Positions 1-5,253 of a stretch of 14,513 nucleotides of DNA are shown here, piece after piece (the stretch's first letter is position 1; every line of letters starts with the position of its first letter). A model generated the notes under the pieces. It searched no databases and was not told where the DNA came from. It saw only the letters and a program-made list of their open reading frames with translations. Source of the DNA: an uncultured Alphaproteobacteria bacterium (GTDB taxonomy: Bacteria; Pseudomonadota; Alphaproteobacteria; Caulobacterales; Parvularculaceae); contig CALKYG010000427.1 in NCBI GenBank assembly GCA_938003575.1, positions 1 to 14,513 of the forward strand, given 5' to 3'. The translations under genes and the position numbers were made by a program.

Positions 1-1
1 C

Positions 2-307
2 CCCGAATTCGTCGAGAAGGCGCTGCGTGAATGGCTCGCCCGTCTGGGCGTGCAAACGCTGTTCATCGAACCGGGAAGCCCATGGGAAAACGGCTATTGC
101 GAGAGCTTCAACTCCAAGCTTCGGGATGAGTTCCTGAACGGAGAGATCCTCTACACGCTAAAGGAGGCGCAGGTCCTCATTGAATGGTGGCGTCGCCAAT
201 ATAATACGCTGCGTCCACATTCATCATTGGGCTATCGTCCTCCAGCGCCAAAAGCACTCTTGCCACGCGCGCCCATGCCGCCTTACGCTGGGGGCGTGGC
301 GGCATGA
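2..307 (+). CDS. IS3-family transposase OrfB, C-terminal part (5' end outside window)
   Basis: This is the end of a DDE integrase-type transposase that catalyses strand transfer for an IS3-family element. The open frame runs in from the left edge, so only about 101 residues are seen. They include the conserved block PWENGYCESFNSKLRDE, whose Glu (in YCESF) is the third acidic residue of the DDE triad. Next comes the family C-terminal signature YNTLRPHSSLGYRPPAP. The GTG at 50 is an internal Val codon in the middle of the conserved region and not a real start. The frame is intact to its TGA, so there is no sign of decay in this part. The two other catalytic Asp residues and any orfA lie upstream of the window. 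The IS407/IS511-like group is the closest match I recognise by eye; the exact subgroup is not certain. Confidence 0.93.
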   Translation, partial: PEFVEKALREWLARLGVQTLFIEPGSPWENGYCESFNSKLRDEFLNGEILYTLKEAQVLIEWWRRQYNTLRPHSSLGYRPPAPKALLPRAPMPPYAGGVAA

Positions 308-340
308 GCGCTTCCACTCACATCGCCGACTCGAACTTAT

Positions 341-369
341 TCGGCGGGTCACCTCGATGGGGCAGTCCA
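341..369 (-). repeat. Putative right terminal inverted repeat of the IS3-family element
   Basis: Read from 369 leftward the sequence begins TGGACTGCCCCATCGAGGTG. That fits the TG start and pyrimidine-rich block of IS3-family terminal repeats. No partner is visible because the left end lies outside the window, so the length is approximate. Confidence 0.45.
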
Positions 370-473
370 GCTTCACGCAAGCCGGCGAGGAAGACCGCCA
401 CGTCGCCGGACGCGGCGGCCATTCATTCCGGTCGGCGGCCAATGCAGCAGGAGGCGCCCTTCAGGCGTTGCCG

Positions 474-569
474 TTATGCGGCCATCGTCATGAACTTGCC
501 GGCGACCGCGGTCATGATCACGCCGAAAAAAACAGCGTTCAGGCAAAAGTCGGTTGCGAACCTTTTCAT
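474..569 (-). CDS. Small hypothetical membrane protein, 31 aa
   Basis: The peptide starts MKRFATDFCLNAVFFG and ends FMTMAA. Basic residues at the N-terminus are followed by a hydrophobic stretch (about residues 8-24), so a single-pass inner-membrane peptide is plausible. The start is supported by an unusually good Shine-Dalgarno: AAAAAAGGAG lies 7 nt before the ATG, stronger than that of most neighbours. It lies 128 bp downstream of the adenylyl cyclase on the same strand. The spacer carries a Crp-like box (659-674), so it may have its own promoter. The insertion sequence ends about 105 bp beyond its stop. I do not recognise the family and infer no function. The gene is too short for statistical support from codon use. 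Confidence 0.5.
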   Translation of the reverse strand: MKRFATDFCLNAVFFGVIMTAVAGKFMTMAA

Positions 570-658
570 TGTATTTCTCCTTTTTTCTCGTTTTGGCTGT
601 CTATGGCGACAACGCGCCGCCTGACTTGACTGACATAAGCGTCGGAGCGCAATGGCGA

Positions 659-674
659 AGTGCCCTGCGTCACA
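659..674 (-). promoter_or_regulatory. Crp-like operator candidate, weakest copy (site 3)
   Basis: On the minus strand the site reads CTGTG-A-CGCAGG-G-CAC-T. It shares the CTGTG-N-CGC...G-N-CACW form with the boxes at 2549-2564 and 4025-4040. It is intergenic, 24 bp past the cyclase stop and centred 97 bp upstream of the 31-aa gene's ATG. Alone it would not be significant. It is listed because of the two better copies. Confidence 0.35.
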
Positions 675-697
675 GATCGCAAGATTTTTTGAGTGCG

Positions 698-1747
698 TCA
701 GCGCGGACTTTCGAAATCGAGCCGGAAAAGCTCCATCTCGCCGAATCCTTTCACTGTCGCTATTCCGAGCGACGTCGTCTGGAAACGGCTGTGAATGGCC
801 GCGTTTATTCCCGCCGAGACGGTGATCGTCATCGGTTCACAATGTTCTTCCATACGCGCCGCGAGATTCGCTGCAGGGCCGAAGATGTCGTAAACATACT
901 TCTGTATGCCAACCATCGAACCGATCAGCGGCCCGCTCGCAAGTCCAATGCGGAATCGCCAATTGGTCGGATGCGACTCGTTGCGGCGTTCGAGATAGCG
1001 ACGCATCCGTAGAGCGACGCGCGCCAGCGCAGCGGCATGGTCGGGGTTCGGATTGGGCATTCCTGAAACGCAGACGTAGGAATCGCCAATCGTCTTTATG
1101 CGCTCGCAGTCGAAGAGCTCGACGATGCGGTCAAAGGCTGAAAAAATATCATTAAGTTCTGAAACGAGCGCCCCTGGATCCTGGCTGACCGCCATGTCCG
1201 TGAATCCGACGAAATCGAGCATGAGGACCGAAACATCTTCGAATTTCTGAGGCGTCGTTGTTCCGTAATCCTTTAACTCCTCGTAGACCGCGCGCGGCAT
1301 GATATTGAGAAGCAGTTTCTCGACCCGTTCTTTTTCACGCTGCAGTTCTCGCGCGTTCTTCTCGGCGAGTTTTGAATAGGAATCGAGCATGTACTCGGCT
1401 TCCTTGCGCTTGGAGACATCTTCGCATTCGACGACGGCGATTGACGGTTCGCCCTCGGTGTCTGACGATATCCTGACATTGAACGTCAGCGTTCGCGCGC
1501 CGGATTTGAGCTCGATTTCCTGCAAGTACTGACGGCCCTTTTCAAGCGCCTGGCGAACCCGGTCGCGATTCAGGCCGGGCACCCTATCGAAAATTGATTC
1601 CTCAGCGCCGCCGGCCGTTGGGAAAAGCTGGAAAAATCGGGCGTTTTCCTGCAATATCTGCAAGCTCGACCCGTCGGCCACCGCTATCGGCGTCGATAAC
1701 CGTCTCGAGGCCCGGTCCAGAAGCGCGCCTGCGCCACGGTCGACCAT
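698..1747 (-). CDS. PAS-like/class III adenylyl cyclase
   Basis: This cytoplasmic nucleotidyl cyclase (349 aa) is predicted to make cAMP from ATP. Residues about 15-115 look like a PAS sensor fold ending in the usual linker DVSKRKEAE. Residues 117-150 form a charged coiled-coil helix, and 168-349 are the cyclase homology domain. Catalytic features are visible: metal-binding D178 (VLMLDFVGF) and D222 (KTIGDS), adenine-selecting K218 and D287 (YDIFG), and the transition-state pair N294/R298 in NLAARME. Lys and Asp, not Glu and Cys, at the selectivity positions argue for adenylyl rather than guanylyl activity. There are no membrane segments. The ATG lies 4 bp after the globin stop, so translation is probably coupled. 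This suggests the globin is the haem input for a cyclase that lacks its own haem domain. The PAS call is by overall form only. Confidence 0.92.
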   Translation of the reverse strand: MVDRGAGALLDRASRRLSTPIAVADGSSLQILQENARFFQLFPTAGGAEESIFDRVPGLNRDRVRQALEKGRQYLQEIELKSGARTLTFNVRISSDTEGEPSIAVVECEDVSKRKEAEYMLDSYSKLAEKNARELQREKERVEKLLLNIMPRAVYEELKDYGTTTPQKFEDVSVLMLDFVGFTDMAVSQDPGALVSELNDIFSAFDRIVELFDCERIKTIGDSYVCVSGMPNPNPDHAAALARVALRMRRYLERRNESHPTNWRFRIGLASGPLIGSMVGIQKYVYDIFGPAANLAARMEEHCEPMTITVSAGINAAIHSRFQTTSLGIATVKGFGEMELFRLDFESPR

Positions 1748-1751
1748 TCGA

Positions 1752-2114
1752 TCAACCTGTCCGGGTCACGATGAACGCCTCACGGTCCTTCACCGCGCTG
1801 ATCACTCCGGCGACATCCTCAGGCTGCAAATTGTGATCTTCGAGAGTCTGCGTCAGCAATTCCACAATTCGTTCGAAATCGCTGCTAGTGATTGAAAGGC
1901 GCGAATGCGCGCGGCGCAACTGTTCGTTGGGAACATTCGCGGGCCCACCCGTGACCATCATGATGAATTTGGTCTGGTGCTCAATGAGTTCGGGCAAGTT
2001 GACGCCGTGGAAATAGCTCGAGAGTCCAGCGTCGTCGAGAACGCGGTCGTAGAAATCCGATACAATTCGGCGAATCGAGGCAAATCCCCCGTAACGCTCG
2101 AAAATCGACGCCAT
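1752..2114 (-). CDS. Truncated haemoglobin, group 1 (trHbN-like)
   Basis: This is a 120-aa haem protein of the 2-over-2 globin fold, a family that binds O2 and NO. The haem-pocket residues fit group 1: FYDRV with Tyr22 at B10, Phe35 at CD1, Leu43 at E7, Gln47 at E11, then the TGGP turn and proximal His70 (F8) in LRRAHSRLSIT. I chose the ATG at 2114 because the protein then begins MASIFERYGGF, the normal trHb start. The frame is open 23 codons further upstream, but that stretch lies inside the preceding gene. The stop of the DUF3307 gene and this ATG share a base (TGATG), with GGAGG 12 nt upstream. The adenylyl cyclase follows after 4 bp. The family often detoxifies NO or handles O2; here the coupling to a cyclase suggests a sensory role, which is an inference. 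Confidence 0.93.
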   Translation of the reverse strand: MASIFERYGGFASIRRIVSDFYDRVLDDAGLSSYFHGVNLPELIEHQTKFIMMVTGGPANVPNEQLRRAHSRLSITSSDFERIVELLTQTLEDHNLQPEDVAGVISAVKDREAFIVTRTG

Positions 2115-2500
2115 CAGCCTGCAAATCCTCCGCTCCCGCCGGACGCGCCCCAGATAGCGGCGGCCGTCCACGCACCCTTGCATAGTAGGTGCAAGAATTG
2201 GTCCGCGTAAATGCCGAATCTACGCTCTGATTTCAGATAGTCGATCAGGGCATGGGCGGCGAATTCAGCCACGCCGAGCGCGATCGACCCGGAAATGACG
2301 CCGACGCCGCCTGCATGGATCGCCGAATGCGCACACAGGGCGAGCGGCCAAACCGGAGCGCCGAAATCGGCCCGGTCGAGGCCGGCAGGATCGCGGTGAT
2401 TCTTCGCTCGCTGGAGCCAGTCGGTCTGAAACGCAAAATCGGCAAGAGCATGCCAGAAGACCAGAAGAAAGAAGAGCTCAGCGGCGTTCAACACGGTCAT
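2114..2500 (-). CDS. DUF3307-like integral membrane protein
   Basis: This small membrane protein (128 aa) has three to four hydrophobic helices. The residues LFFLLVFWHALADFAFQTDW near the N-terminus, HALIDYLK in the middle and DQFLHLL near the C-terminus match the DUF3307 pattern (LLxHxLADFxxQTDW, then HxLIDxxK, then DQxxHLL). The function of the family is not established. The ATG at 2500 is preferred over an in-frame ATG 27 codons upstream: it has GGAG 8 nt upstream, and the family signature starts just after it. It is the first gene of the operon and overlaps the globin ATG by one base. A role in the membrane next to a gas-sensing globin and a cyclase is possible, but nothing in the sequence shows it. 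Confidence 0.8.
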   Translation of the reverse strand: MTVLNAAELFFLLVFWHALADFAFQTDWLQRAKNHRDPAGLDRADFGAPVWPLALCAHSAIHAGGVGVISGSIALGVAEFAAHALIDYLKSERRFGIYADQFLHLLCKGAWTAAAIWGASGGSGGFAG

Positions 2501-2518
2501 TCCCCGCTCCAGCGGCCC

Positions 2519-2538
2519 TTCCTGTCTAGCAACAGGAA
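2519..2538. repeat. 7-bp perfect inverted repeat in the DUF3307-globin-cyclase leader
   Basis: TTCCTGT and ACAGGAA are separated by CTAGCA. The repeat ends 19 bp ahead of the DUF3307 start codon, and the Crp-like box lies 11 bp further upstream. It could be a second operator overlapping the -10 region of the minus-strand operon, or an RNA hairpin in its leader. The arms are too far apart to be another Crp-type box. Confidence 0.5.
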
Positions 2539-2548
2539 TTCTCAGAAC

Positions 2549-2564
2549 TGTGCCGCCCGTCACT
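2549..2564 (+). promoter_or_regulatory. Crp-like operator in the osmC / globin-cyclase divergent promoter (site 2)
   Basis: The site reads CTGTG-C-CGCCCG-T-CACT. The outer TGTG and CAC halves have the CRP spacing (8 bp between TGTG and CAC). The inner six bases CGCCCG are identical to those of the box between crp and the diiron gene. It is centred 84 bp upstream of the osmC-family ATG and 56 bp upstream of the DUF3307 ATG. Confidence 0.55.
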
Positions 2565-2640
2565 GCGCCGAATGTGAACAACGCCTACCTCCATGGTCAA
2601 GGACCGGCCCCGGATCCTTCAGCCAAAACAGGAGAACACC

Positions 2641-3210
2641 ATGCCATTTGAATCCAACAGCAGCCCGAATATCGTGAACGGCATCAATGTCGACGACGTG
2701 CACGCCCTTATAAACACGGTGAAGGAGAACCCCGCTGACGGCGTCACGCGTTGGCGTGTAAAGACCGAATGGCGCGGCCGCACACACAACCGAACGACGG
2801 TCGAAGGATTTGAAATCGGCGGCGACTTTGTCGCCCGTCCGTTCACGATTGATATCGACGAACCGGAACAACTCGGCGGTGCGAATCGTCACGCCAATCC
2901 GCAGGAGCACCTCCTCGCGGCGGTCAATTCCTGCATGATGGTTGGTTTCACGGCGCTCTGCGCGCTGCGCGGCGTCAAGCTGGATAAGCTCGAAATGGAG
3001 ACAACCGGCGACATCGATCTGCGCGGGTTTCTCGGGCTCAATGACAAGGTGCCGGCAGGTTATCCGTCACTGAATACGACTGTCAGAGTCTCCGGCGACG
3101 CGAGCCCTGAAATCTTCGAGGAAATCATGGCGGCTGTTCGCGCCACGTCGCCGAACTATTTCAACATCACGCGCGAGGTTGCGCTCAACGCCGATTTAAT
3201 TGTCGATTAG
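2641..3210 (+). CDS. OsmC/Ohr-superfamily redox protein
   Basis: This 189-aa protein is related to OsmC, the thiol peroxidases that reduce organic hydroperoxides. Residues about 36-75 form the N-terminal beta region. NPQEHLLAAVNSCMMVGF (86-103) is the helix carrying the peroxidatic-type Cys98. The C-terminal half (112-187) has the VKLDKLEME and ITREVALNADL strands and helices. A second Cys107 sits on the same helix. The usual resolving Cys, found about 60 residues later in a CP motif, is replaced by SPNYFN (170-175). Activity may therefore differ from classical Ohr/OsmC, or a partner thiol may be used. The ATG at 2641 has AGGAG at 2631-2635; an in-frame ATG at 2593 lacks such a site. It is divergent from the globin-cyclase operon, and a Crp-like box sits between them. 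Confidence 0.9.
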   Translation: MPFESNSSPNIVNGINVDDVHALINTVKENPADGVTRWRVKTEWRGRTHNRTTVEGFEIGGDFVARPFTIDIDEPEQLGGANRHANPQEHLLAAVNSCMMVGFTALCALRGVKLDKLEMETTGDIDLRGFLGLNDKVPAGYPSLNTTVRVSGDASPEIFEEIMAAVRATSPNYFNITREVALNADLIVD

Positions 3211-3230
3211 AGGCGCCCCCTGCGCAAAAA

Positions 3231-3265
3231 GGGCCGGCGAAGTGTCCCCTCCGCTTCGCCGGCCC
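3231..3265 (-). terminator. Intrinsic terminator for the Crp-family gene, convergent with the osmC-family gene
   Basis: A perfect 12-bp stem (GGGCCGGCGAAG with CTTCGCCGGCCC) has an 11-nt loop. On the minus strand it is followed at once by TTTTT, a textbook intrinsic terminator 14 bp after the Crp-family stop. On the plus strand it lies 20 bp past the OsmC-family stop but has no T tract, so it probably ends that transcript less efficiently. Confidence 0.85.
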
Positions 3266-3278
3266 CAAAACCCGTCAA

Positions 3279-3980
3279 TTAGTCGTCAAGGGCGGCGATG
3301 GCTTCCAGCGCCCCGCGATCGCGTACGATGACCTGGCCCGATTCAAGCGCGATCACGCCGAGATCGGCCCATTCCTTCAATTGACGATTGACGTTCTCGC
3401 GAGAAAGAGAGGCAAATGCGCCGAGGTCTCCCTGGCTCAATCGGAAAAAAATGCGCGCGCCCTGCTTTTCTTCACGTCCATGCTCTTCAAGCAGCCGTAT
3501 GACGGCTCGGGCAAGGCGTGTTTCCGTCGCGAAGGCCCGATCGGCTTCGAGGAGCGCATTCGTCCGCCGGAGCCTGTCACACATATATTCGACGGTCTTC
3601 AGCGCGACCTCCGGCCGCTCGAGCAGGAACGAGCGCAGCGCGCGCCGGTCGATGACGACGACCTCGGCGGCTTCGACGACGACGCCCGATGCAGTGCGCG
3701 GCCGACCGTCGAGGACTGATATCTCGCCCACCGTGTCGCCGGCCCCGAGATAAGCGAATGCAATCTCTTTGCCGTCTCCGGCGATCGCGCAGATCTTGAC
3801 GGCTCCTTTGAGGATGAACCCGGCGAAGTCGCCAACCTCCCCTTGCCGAAAGAGGACCGAGCCGCGCTTATAGGATTTCTTGGCGCCGAGTGCGAATACA
3901 GACGAGAGTTCCGTGTCAGAGAGGTTCGCGGCCAGCGAGCCTTCGCGCAGATTGCGCCTGAACAAATCAAGATCACCCAT
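3279..3980 (-). CDS. Crp/Fnr-family transcription regulator, cAMP-type
   Basis: This is a 233-aa DNA-binding regulator. The N-terminal cyclic-nucleotide domain (about 20-125) has the phosphate-binding cassette GEISVLDGRPRTAS with Glu86, Arg95 and Thr96, matching E72, R82 and S83 of E. coli CRP. A dimerisation helix follows (about 125-150). The winged helix-turn-helix is near 180-225. Its recognition helix LSRENVNRQL keeps Arg194, Glu195 and Arg199 in the CRP order (RExxxR) that reads TGTGA half sites. FNR-type cysteine ligands are absent, so an iron-sulfur sensor is unlikely. The ATG at 3980 has AAGGA 8 nt upstream; the in-frame ATG at 3989 has almost no space for a ribosome binding site. It is divergent from the diiron gene, with a matching operator between them, which suggests autoregulation. 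The nearby adenylyl cyclase makes cAMP the likely ligand. Closely related regulators can bind other ligands. Confidence 0.92.
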   Translation of the reverse strand: MGDLDLFRRNLREGSLAANLSDTELSSVFALGAKKSYKRGSVLFRQGEVGDFAGFILKGAVKICAIAGDGKEIAFAYLGAGDTVGEISVLDGRPRTASGVVVEAAEVVVIDRRALRSFLLERPEVALKTVEYMCDRLRRTNALLEADRAFATETRLARAVIRLLEEHGREEKQGARIFFRLSQGDLGAFASLSRENVNRQLKEWADLGVIALESGQVIVRDRGALEAIAALDD

Positions 3981-4119
3981 CAACCCCATCCTTTCGTCGA
4001 TTCAAGAGCAATCATTTCTCTCTCTGTGTCGCCCGGCACAGCATAGGCGCCGCGCCTGGGCCAAAGACATCAACGAAGGCCGCAACAGCGCGGGCCTAAA
4101 ACAGCCAAGGAGACATTCC
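3981..4119. promoter_or_regulatory. Divergent promoter region of the Crp-family and diiron genes
   Basis: These 139 bp between two start codons hold the Crp-like box at 4025-4040. On the minus strand TTGAAT (complement of 3999-4004) is a weak -10 candidate. If it is used, the box is centred near -41, the class II activator position. The plus-strand gene has a clear AAGGAGA at 4107-4113 but no convincing -10. Confidence 0.45.
4025..4040 (+). promoter_or_regulatory. Crp-like operator between the crp-family and diiron genes (site 1)
   Basis: The site reads CTGTG-T-CGCCCG-G-CACAG, with 5-bp palindromic arms and an exact TGTG-N8-CACA core as in CRP sites. It is centred 52 bp from the Crp-family ATG and 87 bp from the diiron ATG. 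Site 2 has almost the same arrangement. Confidence 0.6.
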
Positions 4120-5049
4120 ATGTTTGACGCCGAACCTGAAACCGTAAACCGCTACGAGAAGTGCATCGAGAACTCCAAGCGCGTGAACTGGGAGATCGAC
4201 CGCGACATCATCCGAGATCGTCGTTTCGATCTCAACCACAAATATCTGCCGGACGGGCTCTCACTCGCTGCCGAGTTCTCAACGCTCTCGGACGCGGAAA
4301 GGCGCTACATGAGCCAGATCCAGGGACGCACTTACGCTAATGTCTTCGGACTTGTCGAGCGCTTCATCAACGCCAAGATTCTCGAACTCAGCAAGGAACG
4401 CTGGCTTGGCGACCAGACTGAGCTGGAAGCGCTTGTCAATTTCTCCGCAGAGGAAATCAAGCATCAGGCTCTTTTCCGCAAAATTGAAGCGATGACGGCG
4501 GAAGCGATGCCGGCCGGCTATTCATTCACCGCCGACCCAAACAATGTCGCCGACGCAGTCCTGAAAGCGAGCACCTGGGCGGTGCTGGCGCTGACGCTCG
4601 ACATCGAACTTTTCACACAGAAGCATTACCGTGAGTCGATTGACGGCGACGAGAGCCTTTCTCCGCTCTGGAAGGACGTATTCCTTTTTCACTGGAAGGA
4701 AGAAAGCCAGCACGCGATTCTTGACGAGCTTGAGTTGCGCCGCGCGGATGCGAATTTGACGCAGGCGGAGCGCGATCAGGCGGTCAATGAGTTCATCGCG
4801 CTTGTCGCCGCGGTCGACGGCATTCTGAAAGACCAGGCGGCGGCTGACGCAGTCTATTTCGTAAACACTGCCGGGCGCGATTTCTCACCATTTGAGGCAG
4901 CTGCGGTCGAGGCGCAGATTCTGAAAGCCTATCGCTGGCAGTATATATTTTCGGGCGCGGAGCATCCGCACTTCCTGAAGGTGATGACAGAGCTTTGCTC
5001 CGATGAGCAAATGGGCCGCATCGGCGCCGCTCTCGCCGGCCTGAAGTGA
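4120..5049 (+). CDS. Ferritin-like diiron protein with AurF-like ligand pattern
   Basis: This 309-aa soluble, mainly helical protein is probably a carboxylate-bridged diiron enzyme. The ligand set is visible: Glu80 (LVERF), the ExxH pair Glu112/His115 (EEIKH), Glu163 (DIELF) and the ExxH pair Glu195/His198 (EESQH). The two halves are symmetric, with 32 residues from the first Glu to the ExxH Glu in each. His191 sits four residues before Glu195. That is where AurF and CmlI N-oxygenases carry their extra third histidine, so an O2-activating oxygenase is plausible; substrate and reaction are unknown. The ATG at 4120 has AAGGAGA 7 nt upstream. The frame is open back to 3880, but that part overlaps the divergent Crp-family gene. 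I do not recognise a named family, and overall similarity to AurF beyond the ligands was not evident. Confidence 0.82.
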   Translation: MFDAEPETVNRYEKCIENSKRVNWEIDRDIIRDRRFDLNHKYLPDGLSLAAEFSTLSDAERRYMSQIQGRTYANVFGLVERFINAKILELSKERWLGDQTELEALVNFSAEEIKHQALFRKIEAMTAEAMPAGYSFTADPNNVADAVLKASTWAVLALTLDIELFTQKHYRESIDGDESLSPLWKDVFLFHWKEESQHAILDELELRRADANLTQAERDQAVNEFIALVAAVDGILKDQAAADAVYFVNTAGRDFSPFEAAAVEAQILKAYRWQYIFSGAEHPHFLKVMTELCSDEQMGRIGAALAGLK

Positions 5050-5057
5050 CCCCGACC

Positions 5058-5089
5058 GGGGCGACGGCCCTTTGACGCACCGTCGCCCC
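5058..5089 (+). terminator. GC-rich hairpin after the diiron gene
   Basis: GGGGCGACGG pairs perfectly with CCGTCGCCCC over a 12-nt loop, starting 8 bp after the diiron stop codon. No T tract follows on either strand. It is either a poor intrinsic terminator or a 3'-end stabilising hairpin. Confidence 0.55.
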
Positions 5090-5127
5090 CCTCCACCTCT
5101 CAACGGCACCCCCTCCCCGGCGAGCGG

Positions 5128-5170
5128 CTTTAGTTAACGAATTGACTATATTATACTTTTTTAACGAGAC
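5128..5170 (+). promoter_or_regulatory. AT-rich promoter-like region of the histidine kinase gene
   Basis: In a GC-rich setting this stretch is strikingly AT-rich. It contains TATACT (5152-5157) as a good -10 candidate, though no strong -35 lies at the right distance. The TTGACT at 5142-5147 is too close. TTAACGA occurs twice, 27 bp apart (5134 and 5161), flanking the candidate -10. The start codon is about 90 bp further on. Confidence 0.4.
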
Positions 5171-5183
5171 GGCCGCTCCAAAA

Positions 5184-5224
5184 GATGCCGTCAGGCATCA
5201 TTCCGGCTCAATTGCGAACCGCAA
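5184..5224 (+). promoter_or_regulatory. Two tandem hairpins in the kinase leader
   Basis: GATGCC-GTCA-GGCATC (5184-5199) is a perfect 6-bp stem with a tetraloop. TTGCG-AAC-CGCAA (5212-5224) is a 5-bp stem. Both lie between the candidate promoter and the ATG at 5254. They may act as leader RNA structures or as protein-binding inverted repeats. I see no known riboswitch fold. Confidence 0.35.
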
Positions 5225-5253
5225 ATTAACCAAAAGCGGCGAGACCTAATCAC

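Larger units (their letters stand above)
1..369 (+). mobile_element. Right end of an IS3-family insertion sequence (partial)
   Basis: The element enters from the left edge and contains the transposase end. I place its right boundary at 369. About 60 bp after the stop codon the sequence GATGGGGCAGTCCA ends in CA. Read inward on the opposite strand this is TGGACTGCCCC, the TG...CA terminus typical of IS3-family elements, with a GGGG/CCCC block as in related right inverted repeats. The left repeat and the target duplication are outside the window, so the boundary is inferred from family form and not proved by a repeat pair. Sequence from 370 on would be host flank. Confidence 0.65.

Noticed and set aside
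180..629. Long plus-strand open frames across the IS end and its flank (180-629, 304-624)
   Set aside because: They cross the putative IS boundary, show no protein-family features and overlap the better supported transposase end and the minus-strand small gene.
554..1012. Plus-strand open frame opposite the cyclase gene
   Set aside because: It is antisense to a clear cyclase domain, with no recognisable motif or ribosome site; a GC-rich shadow frame.
3880..4119. N-terminal extension of the diiron protein
   Set aside because: The frame is open, but it runs through the Crp-family coding start and the divergent promoter; the ATG at 4120 has an excellent ribosome site.
5134..5167. TTAA motifs ahead of the kinase as a CtrA box
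   Set aside because: No second TTAA at seven-base spacing on either strand; the two TTAACGA copies are 27 bp apart.
5186..5230. Fourteen-codon open frame in the kinase leader as a possible leader peptide
   Set aside because: No ribosome binding site, no regulatory codon run, and its start codon lies within the stem of a hairpin.
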